From Nemertoderma westbladi (Eukaryota > Xenacoelomorpha > Nemertodermatida > Nemertodermatidae): DNA of 53,962 nucleotides. Made by a program: the position numbers and the translations under genes. The notes below the pieces were generated by a model that was not told the DNA's origin, ran no database searches, and saw only the letters and a list, made by a program, of their open reading frames with translations. This document shows, piece by piece, positions 34,001-45,032 of this stretch. Within the stretch, counting starts at the first letter, position 1. The number at the start of each line of letters is the position of its first letter. Location: NCBI GenBank assembly GCA_032718475.1, contig JAUCBJ010002850.1, positions 1 to 53,962 of the forward strand, written 5' to 3'.

Positions 34001-37000
34001 ATTTATTTGCTTTGTGTCCCTCAGTATTTATTTGCTTTGTGTCCCTCAGTATTTATTTGCTTTGTGTCCCTCAGTATTTGTTTGTTTGTGTCAGTATTTA
34101 TTTGCTTTGTTTCCCTCAGTATTTATTTGCTTTGTGTCCCTCAGTATTTATTTGTTTTGTGTCCCTCAGTATTTATTTGCTTTGTGTCCCTCAGTATTTA
34201 TTTGCTTTGTGTCCCTCAGTATTTATTTGCTTTGTGCCCATCAGTATTTATTTGCTTTGTGTCCCTCAGTATTTGTTTGCTTTGTGTCCCTCAGTATTTG
34301 TTTGCTTTGTGTCCCTCAGTATTTGTTTGTTTGTGTCAGTATTTATTTGCTTTGTGTCCCTCAGTATTTATTTGCTTTGTGTCCCTCAGTATTTATTTGT
34401 TTTGTGTCCCTCAGTATTTATTTGCTTTGTGTCCCTCAGTATTTATTTGCTTTGTGTCCCTCAGTATTTATTTGCTTTGTGCCCATCAGTATTTATTTGC
34501 TTTGTGTCCCTCAGTATTTGTTTGCTTTGTGTCCCTCAGTATTTGTTTGCTTTGTGTCCCTCAGTATTTGTTTGCTTTGTGTCAGTATTTATTTGCTTTG
34601 TGTCCCTCAGTATTTATTTGCTTTGTGTCCCTCAGTATTTATTTGTTTTGTGTCCCTCAGTATTTATTTGCTTTGTGTCCCTCAGTATTTATTTGCTTTG
34701 TGTCCCTCAGTATTTATTTGCTTTGTGCCCATCAGTATTTATTTGCTTTGTGTCCCTCAGTATTTGTTTGCTTTGTGTCCCTCAGTATTTGTTTGCTTTG
34801 TGTCCCTCAGTATTTGTTTGCTTTGTGTCAGTATTTATTTGCTTTGTGTCCCTCAGTATTTATTTGCTTTGTGTCCCTCAGTATTTGTTTGCTTTGTGTC
34901 CCTCAGTATTTATTGGCTTTGTGTCCCTCATTATTTATTTGCTTTGTGTCCCTTAGTATTTATTTGCTTTGTGTCCCTCAGTATTTATTTGCTCTGTGTC
35001 CCTCAGTATTTGTTTGCTTTGTGTCCCTCAGTATTTATTGGCTTTGTGTCCCTCATTATTTATTTGCTTTGTGTCCCTCAGTATTTATTTGCTTTGTGTC
35101 CCTCAGTATTTGTTTGCTTTGCGTCCCTCAGTATTTGTTTGCTTTGTGTCCCTCAGTATTTATTTGCTTTGTGTCCCTCAGTATTTATTTGCTTTGCGTC
35201 CCTCAGTATTTGTTTGCTTTGTGTCCCTCAGTATTTATTTGCTTTGTGTCCCTCAGTATTTGTTTGCTTTGTGTCAGTATTTATTTGCTTTGTGTCCCTC
35301 AGTATTTGTTTGCTTTGCGTCCCTCAGTATTTGTTTGCTTTGTGTCCCTCAGTATTTGTTTGCTTTGTGTCAGTATTTATTTGCTTTGTGTCCCTCAGTA
35401 TTTATTTGCTTTGTGTCCCTCAGTATTTGTTTGCTTTGTGTCCCTCAGTATTTGTTTGCTTTGTGTCCCTCAGTATTTATTTGCTTTGTGTCCCTCAGTA
35501 TTTATTTGCTTTGTGTCCCTCAGTATTTAGTTGCTTTGTGTCCCTCAGTATTTATTTGCTTTGTGTCCCTCAGTATTTATTTGCTTTGTGTCCCTCAGTA
35601 TTTATTTGCTTTGTGCCCATCAGTATTTATTTGCTTTGTGTCCCTCAGTATTTGTTTGCTTTGTGTCCCTCAGTATTTGTTTGCTTTGTGTCCCTCAGTA
35701 TTTGTTTGCTTTGTGTCAGTATTTATTTGCTTTGTGTCCCTCAGTATTTATTTGCTTTGTGTCCCTCAGTATTTGTTTGCTTTGTGTCCCTCAGTATTTA
35801 TTGGCTTTGTGTCCCTCATTATTTATTTGCTTTGTGTCCCTTAGTATTTATTTGCTTTGTGTCCCTCAGTATTTATTTGCTTTGTGTCCCTCAGTATTTG
35901 TTTGCTTTGTGTCCCTCAGTATTTATTGGCTTTGTGTCCCTCATTATTTATTTGCTTTGTGTCCCTCAGTATTTATTTGCTTTGTGTCCCTCAGTATTTA
36001 TTGGCTTTGTGTCCCTCATTATTTATTTGCTTTGTGTCCCTCAGTATTTATTTGCTTTGTGTCCCTCAGTATTTATTTGCTTTGTGTCCCTCAGTATTTA
36101 TTTGCTTTGTGTCCCTCAGTATTTATTTGCTTTGTGTCCCTCAGTATTTATTTGCTTTGTGTCCCTCAGTATTTATTTGCTTTGTGTCCCTCAGTATTTG
36201 TTTGCTTTGTGTCCCTCAGTATTTATTGGCTTTGTGTCCCTCAGTATTTATTTGCTTTGTGTCAGTATTTATTTGCTTTGTGTCCCTTAGTATTTATTTG
36301 CTTTGTGTCAGTATTTATTTGCTTTGTGTCAGTATTTATTTGCTTTGTGTCCCTCAGTATTTGTTTGCTTTGTGTCCCTCAGTATTTATTTGCTTTGTGT
36401 CCCTCAGTATTTATTTGCTTTGTGTCAGTATTTATTTGCTTTGTGTCCCTCAGTATTTATTTGCTTTGTGTCAGTATTTATTTGCTTTGTGTCAGTATTT
36501 ATTTGCTTTGTGTCCCTCAGTATTTGTTTGCTTTGTGTCCCTCAGTATTTATTTGCTTTGTGTCCCTCAGTATTTATTTGCTTTGTGTCAGTATTTATTT
36601 GCTTTGTGTCCCTCAGTATTTGTTTGCTTTGTGTCCCTCAGTATTTGTTTGCTTTGTGTCCCTCAGTATTTATTTGCTTTGTGTCAGTATTTATTTGCTT
36701 TGTGTCCTTCAGTATTTATTTGCTTTGTGTCCCTCAGTATTTGTTTGCTTTGTGTCCCTCAGTATTTATTTGTTTTGTGTCCCTCAGTATTTATTTGCTT
36801 TGTGTCCCTCAGTATTTGTTTGCTTTGTGTCCCTCAGTATTTATTTGCTTTGTGTCAGTATTTATTTGCTTTGTGTCCCTCAGTATTTGTTTGCTTTGTG
36901 TCCCTCAGTATTTATTTGCTTTGTGTCCCTCAGTATTTATTTGCTTTGTGTCCCTCAGTATTTATTTGCTTTGTGTCCCTCAGTATTTATTTGCTTTGTG

Positions 37001-40000
37001 TCAGTATTTATTTGCTTTGTGTCCCTCAGTATTTATTTGCTTTGTGTCCCTCAGTATTTATTTGCTTTGTGTCCCTCAGTATTTATTTGCTTTGTGTCCC
37101 TCAGTATTTATTTGCTTTGTGTCCCTCAGTATTTATTTGCTTTGTGTCCCTCAGTATTTATTTGCTTTGTGTCCCTCAGTATTTATTTGCTTTGTGTCCC
37201 TCAGTATTTATTTGCTTTGTGTCCCTCAGTATTTATTTGCTTTGTGTCCATCAGTATTTATTTGCTTTGTGTCCCTCAGTATTTATTTGCTTTGTGTCCC
37301 TCCGTATTTATTTGCTTTGTGTCCCTCAGTATTTATTTGCTTTGTGTCCCTCAGTATTTATTTGCTTTGTGTCCCTCAGTATTTGTTTGCTTTGTGTCCC
37401 TCAGTATTTATTTGTTTTGTGTCCCTCAGTATTTATTTGCTTTGTGTCCCTCAGTATTTGTTTGCTTCGTGTCCCTCAGTATTTATTTGCTTTGTGTCAG
37501 TATTTATTTGCTTTGTGTCCCTCAGTATTTGTTTGCTTTGTGTCCCTCAGTATTTATTTGCTTTGTGTCCCTCAGTATTTATTTGCTTTGTGTCCCTCAG
37601 TATTTATTTGCTTTGTGTCCCTCAGTATTTATTTGCTTTGTGTCAGTATTTATTTGCTTTGTGTCCCTCAGTATTTATTTGCTTTGTGTCCCTCAGTATT
37701 TATTTGCTTTGTGTCCCTCAGTATTTATTTGCTTTGTGTCCCTCAGTATTTATTTGCTTTGTGTCCCTCAGTATTTATTTGCTTTGTGTCCCTCAGTATT
37801 TATTTGCTTTGTGTCCCTCAGTATTTATTTGCTTTGTGTCCCTCAGTATTTATTTGCTTTGTGTCCCTCAGTATTTATTTGCTTTGTGTCCCTCAGTATT
37901 TATTTGCTTTGTGTCCCTCAGTATTTATTTGCTTTGTGTCCCTCAGTATTTATTTGCTTTGTGTCCCTCAGTATTTATTTGCTTTGTGTCCCTCAGTATT
38001 TATTTGCTTTGTGTCCCTCAGTATTTATTTGCTTTGTGTCCCTCAGTATTTATTTGCTTTGTGTCCCTCAGTATTTATTTGCTTTGTGTCAGTATTTATT
38101 TGCTTTGTGTCCTTCAGTATTTATTTGCTTTGTGTCCCTCAGTATTTGTTTGCTTTGTGTCCCTCAGTATTTATTTGTTTTGTGTCCCTCAGTATTTATT
38201 TGCTTTGTGTCCCTCAGTATTTATTTGCTTTGTGTCAGTATTTATTTGCTTTGTGTCCCTCAGTATTTGTTTGCTTTGTGTCCCTCAGTATTTATTTGCT
38301 TTGTGTCCCTCAGTATTTATTTGCTTTGTGTCCCTCAGTATTTATTTGCTTTGTGTCCCTCAGTATTTATTTGCTTTGTGTCAGTATTTATTTGCTTTGT
38401 GTCCCTCAGTATTTATTTGCTTTGTGTCCCTCAGTATTTATTTGCTTTGTGTCCCTCAGTATTTATTTGCTTTGTGTCCCTCAGTACTTATTTGCTTTGT
38501 GTCCCTCAGTATTTATTTGCTTTGTGTCCCTCAGTATTTATTTGCTTTGTGTCCCTCAGTATTTATTGGCTTTGTGTCCCTCAGTATTTATTTGCTTTGT
38601 GTCCCTCAGTATTTATTTGCTTTGTGTCCATCAGTATTTATTTGCTTTGTGTCCCTCAGTATTTATTTGCTTTGTGTCCCTCCGTATTTATTTGCTTTGT
38701 GTCCCTCAGTATTTGTTTGCTTTGTGTCCCTCAGTATTTGTTTGCTTTGTGTCCCTCAGTATTTATTTGCTTTGTGTCCCTCCGTATTTATTTGCTTTGT
38801 GTCCCTCAGTATTTATTTGCTTTGTGTCCCTCAGTATTTATTTTCTTTGTGTCCCTCAGTATTTATTTGCTTTGTGTTCCTCAGTATTTATTTGCTTTGT
38901 GTCCCTCAGTATTTATTTGCTTTGTGTCCCTCAGTATTTGTTTGCTTTGTGTCAGTATTTATTTGCTTTGTGTCCCTCAGTATTTATTTGCTTTGTGTCC
39001 CTCAGTATTTGTTTGCTTTGTGTCCCTCAGTATTTATTTGCTTTGTGTCAGTATTTATTTGCTTTGTGTCCCTCAGTATTTATTTGCTTTGTGTCCCTCA
39101 GTATTTATTTGCTTTGTGTCCCTCAGTATTTATTTGCTTTGTGTCCCTCAGTATTTATTTGCTTTGTGTCCCTCAGTATTTGTTTGCTTTGTGTACCTCA
39201 GTATTTATTTGCTTTGTGTCCCTCAGTATTTATTTGCTTTGTGTCCCTCAGTATTTATTTGCTTTGTGTCCCTCAGTATTTATTTGCTTTGTGTCCCTCA
39301 GTATTTATTTGCTTTGTGTCCCTCAGTATTTATTTGCTTTGTGTCCCTCAGTATTTATTTGCTTTGTGTCCCTCAGTATTTGTTTGCTTTGTGTCCCTCA
39401 GTATTTATTTGCTTTGTGTCAGTATTTATTTGCTTTGTGTCCCTCAGTATTTGTTTGCTTTGTGTCCCTCAGTATTTATTTGCTTTGTGTCAGTATTTGT
39501 TTGCTTTGTGTCCCTCAGTATTTATTTGCTTTGTGTCCCTCAGTATTTATTTGCTTTGTGTCCCTCAGTATTTGTTTGCTTTGTGTCAGTATTTATTTGC
39601 TTTGTGTCCCTCAGTATTTATTTGCTTTGTGTCTCTCAGTATTTATTTGCTTTGTGTCCCTCAGTATTTATTTGCTTTGTGTCCCTCAGTATTTATTGGC
39701 TTTATGTCCCTCAGTATTTATTTGCTTTGTGTCCCTCAGTATTTATTTGCTTTGTGTCCCTCAGTATTTATTTGCTTTGTGTCCCTCAGTATTTATTTGC
39801 TTTGTGTCCCTCAGTATTTATTTGCTTTGTGTCCCTCAGTATTTGTTTGCTTTGTGTCCCTCAGTATTTATTTGCTTTGTGTCAGTATTTATTTGCTTTG
39901 TGTCCCTCAGTATTTATTTGCTTTGTGTCCCTCAGTATTTGTTTGCTTTGTGTCCCTCAGTATTTATTTGCTTTGTGTCAGTATTTATTTGCTTTGTGTC

Positions 40001-41821
40001 CCTCAGTATTTGTTTGCTTTGTGTCCCTCAGTATTTATTTGCTTTGTGTCCCTCAGTATTTATTTGCTTTGTGTCCCTCAGTATTTATTTGCTTTGTGTC
40101 CCTCAGTATTTATTTGCTTTGTGTCCCTCAGTATTTGTTTGCTTTGTGTCCCTCAGTATTTATTTGCTTTGTGTCAGTATTTATTTGCTTTGTGTCCCTC
40201 AGTATTTATTTGCTTTGTGTCAGTATTTATTTGCTTTGTGTCCCTCAGTATTTGTTTGCTTTGTGTCCCTCAGTATTTATTTGCTTTGTGTCCATCAGTA
40301 TTTATTTGCTTTGTGTCCCTCAGTATTTATTTGCTTTGTGTCCCTCAGTATTTATTTGCTTTGTGTCCCTCAGTATTTATTTGCTTTGTGTCCCTCAGTA
40401 TTTGTTTGCTTTGTGTCCCTCAGTATTTATTTGCTTTGTGTCAGTATTTATTTGCTTTGTGTCCCTCAGTATTTATTTGCTTTGTGTCCCTCAGTATTTA
40501 TTTGCTATGTGTCCCTCAGTATTTATTGGCTTTGTGTCCCTCAGTATTTATTTGCTTTGTGTCCCTCAGTATTTATTTGCTTTGTGTCCCTCAGTATTTA
40601 TTTGCTTTGTGTCCCTCAGTATTTATTTGCTTTGTGTCCCTCAGTATTTATTTGCTTTGTGTCCCTCAGTATTTATTTGCTTTGTGTCCCTCAGTATTTA
40701 TTTGCTTTGTGTCCCTCAGTATTTATTTGCTTTGTGTCCCTCAGTATTTATTTGCTTTGTGTCCCTCAGTATTTATTTGCTTTGTGTCCCTCAGTATTTA
40801 TTTGCTTTGTGTCCCTCAGTATTTATTTGCTTTGTGTCCCTCAGTATTTATTTGCTTTGTGTCCCTCAGTATTTATTTGCTTTGTGTCCCTCAGTATTTA
40901 TTTGCTTTGTGTCCCTTAGTATTTATTTGCTTTGTGTCCCTCAGTATTTATTTGCTTTGTGTCCCTCAGTATTTATTTGCTTTGTGTCCCTCAGTATTTA
41001 TTTGCTTTGTGTCCCTCAGTATTTATTTGCTTTGTGTCCCTCAGTATTTATTTGCTTTGTGTCCCTCAGTATTTATTTGCTTTGTGTCCCTCAGTATTTA
41101 TTTGCTTTGTGTCCCTCAGTATTTATTTGCTTTGTGTCCCTCAGTATTTATTTGCTTTGTGTCCCTCCGTATTTATTTGCTTTGTGTCCCTCAGTATTTA
41201 TTTGCTTTGTGTCCCTCAGTATTTATTTGCTTTGTGTCCCTCAGTATTTATTTGCTTTGTGTCCCTCCGTATTTATTTGCTTTGTGTCCCTCAGTATTTA
41301 TTTGCTTTGTGTCCCTCAGTATTTATTTGCTTTGTGTCCCTCAGTATTTATTTGCTTTGTGTCCCTCAGTATTTATTTGCTTTGTGTCCCTCAGTATTTA
41401 TTTGCTTTGTGTCCCTCAGTATTTATTTGCTTTGTGTCCCTCAGTATTTATTTGCTTTGTGTCCCTCAGTATTTATTTGCTTTGTGTCCCTCAGTATTTA
41501 TTTGCTTTGTGTCCCTCAGTATTTATTTGCTTTGTGTCCCTCAGTATTTATTGGCTTTATGTCCCTCAGTATTTATTTGCTTTGTGTCCCTCAGTATTTA
41601 TTTGCTTTGTGTCCCTCAGTATTTATTGGCTTTATGTCCCTCAGTATTTATTTGCTTTGTGTCCCTCAGTATTTATTTGTTTTGTGTCCCTCAGTATTTA
41701 TTTGCTTTGTGTCCCGCAGTATTTATTTGCTTTGTGTCCCTCAGTATTTATTTGCTTTGTGTCCCTCAGTATTTATTGGCTTTATGTCCCTCAGTATTTA
41801 TTTGCTTTGTTGTCCCTCAGC
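31029..41821 (+). repeat. 10.8-kb 25-bp minisatellite, each unit resembling a 3' splice site (about 430 copies)
   Basis: The unit is TATTTATTTGCTTT followed by GTGTCCCTCAG. Variants include TATTTGTTTG, a 20-bp form lacking CCCTC (GTGTCAG), TGCCCATCAG, TCCCTCATT and TTATTGGC. In gene orientation every full unit ends in a pyrimidine-rich run and CAG, like an acceptor, and carries the AU-rich motif TATTTAT. Higher-order repeats are visible: the rare GCCCATCAG unit recurs at 34236, 34481 and 34727, a period of 245-246 bp. All three plus-strand frames stay open for thousands of codons; these ORFs (up to about 2100 codons) are repeat translations. Confidence 0.98.
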
Positions 41822-42654
41822 ACGGGACCTGGTGGTGTCTGGGGCTGAAGCAATGACTTGGGAGTGGGATCTATCCTAAAATTGGATTATACCATGCTTC
41901 AGCAATAATATCGCGAACTGTATGTGCAAGCCTAGGGTGTAGTTCATTACTAAACAAGAACGATAATATAGGAAACCATTGATTCAACCGTGACCCGAAT
42001 AGTTATTACCTGTAACTGTAAGGCTTTAATCCACCACACCTCAGGGCGTGGCCCTAATGGCGAACAATGTCATACAATGACGCCTTTATAGAATACTGCG
42101 GAGAAACAACATGTTTTTAACAAGAACCACGCGAAGTGGCCTCCTCTCTATTGGAACAACTTAATGACATCTATTAATCCTGAATGTACCTAATGGGGCG
42201 AGCCACATACTGAACAATGCCATCGCATAGCACGTTATATTTATGTTATGCAACAGCTCAAGACTATTATAAACAGCAAAGTAGCAGAATATTTTTACGG
42301 AATGAGTTATTGAGTTGCACCAAAATATACCCGTAATCTGCCCCATGGCGGGTAATAATTTATTCCATAGGTTCCTTGCGTAACATAGTAAGTGAGGTAG
42401 GTAATATGCTTGCTTAGCTTATTTGGTTGTCAGGCAATTTACAATTAATAATAAATACCTTTTATTGTTTATGTTCTAACTACTGTAGGTCGACGGTCGA
42501 GGTTAAGATGTCTCTGGTTCAGTTTCATTTTAAAGAACTTGTCTGTAGCTTTAAACTCTACACAACTTACTGTAGCTATTATTTGCATATCTATTATATG
42601 TGATATGTTATCCGGTAAGACGAATACATGAGGAATACTTGATAGATGCTCGAG
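41822..42654. other. Intron D spacer
   Basis: Unique sequence between two arrays. Just after the last CAG, the segment 41820-41880 lacks a donor and has a stop in the frame needed after exon D, so it is not an exon. GGGGCGAGCCAC at 42196 matches a motif at 7193, probably shared transposon debris. Confidence 0.6.
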
Positions 42655-44116
42655 AGATACACGAGGGTTACATGAGGGTGCACGAGGGATACATGAGGGT
42701 TGCACGAGGGATACAGGGATACATAGGGGATGCAGAAGGGATACATAGGGATGCAGGGATACAGAGGGGATGCAGAAGGGATACACAGGGATACAGGGAT
42801 ACATAGGGGATGCAGAAAGGATACATAGGGATACATAGGGATACATAGGGATACAGGGATACATAGGGATACATGAGGGTTACATGAGGGTTGCACGAGG
42901 GATACATGAGGGTGCACGAGGGATACAGGGATACATAGGGGATGCAGAAGGGATACATTGGGATACAGGGATACATAGGGATACAGGGATACATAGGGGA
43001 TGCAGAAGGGATACATAGGGATACAGGGATACATAGGGATACAGGGATACATAGGGATACAGGGATACATAGGGGATGCAGAAGGGATACATTGGGATAC
43101 AGGGATACATAGGGATACAGGGATACATAGGGGATGCAGAAGGGATACATAGGGATACAGGGATACATAGGGATACAGGGATACATAGGGGATGCAGAAG
43201 GGATACATTGGGATACAGGGATACATAGGGATACAGGGATACATAGGGGATGCAGAAGGGATACATAGGGATACAGGGATACATAGGGATACAGGGATAC
43301 ATAGGGGATGCAGAAGGGATACATAGGGATACAGGGATACATAGGGATACAGGGATACATAGGGGATGCAGAAGGGATACATAGGGATACAGGGATACAT
43401 AGGGATACAGGGATACATAGGGGATGCAGAAGGGATACATAGGGATACATAGGGATACATAGGGGATGCAGAAGGGATACATTGGGATACATTGGGATAC
43501 ATAGGGGATGCAGAAGGGATACATTGGGATACAGGGATACATAGGGATACAGGGATACATAGGGATACATAGGGATACAGGGATACATAGGGGATGTAGA
43601 AGGGATACATAGGGATACAGGGATACATAGGGGATGCAGAAGGGATACATAGGGATACAGGGATACATAGGGGATGCAGAAGGGATACATAGGGATACAG
43701 GGATACATAGGGATACAGGGATACATAGGGGATGCAGAAGGGATACATAGGGATACAGGGATACATAGGGATACAGGGATACATAGGGGATGCAGAAGGG
43801 ATACATAGGGATACAGGGATACATAGGGATACAGGGATACATAGGGGATGCAGAAGGGATACATAGGGATACATAGGGATACATAGGGGATGCAGAAGGG
43901 ATACATTGGGATACATTGGGATACATTGGGATACATAGGGGATGCAGAAGGGATACATTCGGATACAGGGATACATAGGGATACAGGGATACATAGGGAT
44001 ACATAGGGATACAGGGATACATAGGGGATGCAGAAGGGATACATAGGGATACATAGGGATACAGGGATACATAGGGGATGCAGAAGGGATACATAGGGGA
44101 TGCAGAAGGGATACAT
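42655..44116 (+). repeat. G-run minisatellite (GGGATACATA/GGGATACA)
   Basis: Short units (GGGATACATA, GGGATACA, GGGGATGCAGAA) combine into higher-order units of roughly 40-70 bp. On the transcribed-sense strand GGG occurs every 8-10 nt with loops of 5 and 7 nt, which satisfies the usual G-quadruplex pattern throughout. Minus-strand ORFs rich in Tyr, Pro, Val, Ser are translations of the array. The first 200 bp are more degenerate (CATGAGGGTGCACGAGG). Confidence 0.96.
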
Positions 44117-44399
44117 GTGCAGTGCAAGTTAGTCATAGATTAATGAATCAGATTGTGTTCGCGCGACGCACGTGCATCAAGAATAGGAAAGAAGATAATA
44201 ATGAATTATGTATCTCCGGTTGAGTATCTCTTGGCAGAATTATCCAGTTTGTGGACTTGCTTTGCTTTGTTGCTTTGTGTACTTGGAGCTCAGCTATAAA
44301 GTACAATATTTTAAGTGATGGATTATCTTCTACTATACTTAATTACTTTGTAGTTCCAGTAGGACCACCTACCTACTGTATACACTTCATTCAATCTGT
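44117..44399. other. Intron D spacer
   Basis: Unique sequence with a short TTGCTTTGTTGCTTTGTG stretch near 44260. No gene recognised. Confidence 0.6.
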
Positions 44400-44783
44400 T
44401 AATAGAACTGTGCAAGGCTCCTAGAATAACTGGTATTCCAGCTGCCGTGCTTTTGAGGCAATATATCCCGCAAACTACTACTACTGTAATATCTCGACCG
44501 AACTCGGACAATGGAAATGAGATCCTTCCAGGCTTCCCGATTCTCCATAGTTGTCGCAATTTCGTTTCTCCCACGTCCAGTATCTCTTTCAAGTTGGTCT
44601 ATATATGTTATAGCCGGTCGCCCACGGCTACGCTTTCCATTTGTTGGTTGCCAGAAACGTAGATCTGGTATAACCTCATGTTTACTACTCCAGCACGGCC
44701 CACTGAATCTTAACCTGCGTTCACGGAGGGTGATGAATCCTTTATTGCCAGCTCTCGCTGGTATTTTCAATTATCACAGGTAG
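44400..44783 (-). pseudogene. LINE reverse-transcriptase C-terminal fragment, minus strand
   Basis: The minus-strand ORF 44399-44770 contains RERRLRFSGPCW, then RSRGRPAITYIDQLERDTG, then a segment like MENREAWKDLISIVRVRS. This is the characteristic tail of many animal non-LTR retrotransposon polymerases (RLRFAGH...GRP..TY.D.L..DTG...E....M.DR..W). The catalytic domain is missing, so it is a 5'-truncated relic. It lies about 100 bp before exon E on the opposite strand. Confidence 0.85.
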
Positions 44784-44882
44784 TCAGTATGAGACCAGGA
44801 CCAGATGGCACTCAAACATCTTTGAAGTGTAGCTGTAAGTCAGACGTCCGGCTTTATGGGTTCTACTTTTTATCATTTTCAG
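44784..44882. other. Intron D, 3' splice region
   Basis: About 100 bp ending in GGTTCTACTTTTTATCATTT then TCAG, a good pyrimidine-rich acceptor for exon E. Confidence 0.8.
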
Positions 44883-45032
44883 GGATTTGGAGAACGGGCA
44901 GATAGGGGGCGGTAGTCGACGCGGCAGTGTTGTCATGGGAACCAGAAGAAACAGTGCGGCAGTAACGGGCAGCTTCCGACACGGGATGTTGCGAATCGGC
45001 GAAGAGGACCGCGTGTCGTTCCAACGAGCTCG
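44883..45032 (+). CDS. NCX: Na+/Ca2+ exchanger exon E: linker with RRGS and RRNS sites
   Basis: An exon of 150 nt completing codon 333 (Leu) and encoding residues 334-382 plus two bases of codon 383. The acceptor is ATCATTTTCAG and the donor is GAGCTCG/GTAGGT. The phase matches D on the left and F on the right. The product is glycine-, serine- and arginine-rich, then helical. SRRGSVVM (344-351) and TRRNSAV (353-359) both fit the protein kinase A consensus. It continues as GEEDRVSFQRAR directly into FRHAVMRG of exon F, a natural amphipathic stretch. The last 12 nt of the exon plus the donor are the first unit of the following minisatellite. Reading past the authentic donor gives a stop at once (CGG TAG), so use of intronic copies would truncate the protein. 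Confidence 0.88.

Noticed and set aside
30797-41879. Giant plus-strand ORFs (up to about 2100 codons) of Cys/Leu/Phe/Val-rich repeats
   Set aside because: They are the three frames of one 25-bp repeat that lacks stop codons. The start lies in intron C and exon D sits inside in another frame. No protein-like complexity.
41810-41880. Possible exon after the last CAG of the 25-bp array
   Set aside because: In the phase required after exon D it meets a TGA within about 30 nt, and no donor follows.
42594-44136. Minus-strand Tyr/Pro/Val/Ser-rich ORFs of 418-492 codons
   Set aside because: Repeat translations of the G-run array in three overlapping frames.
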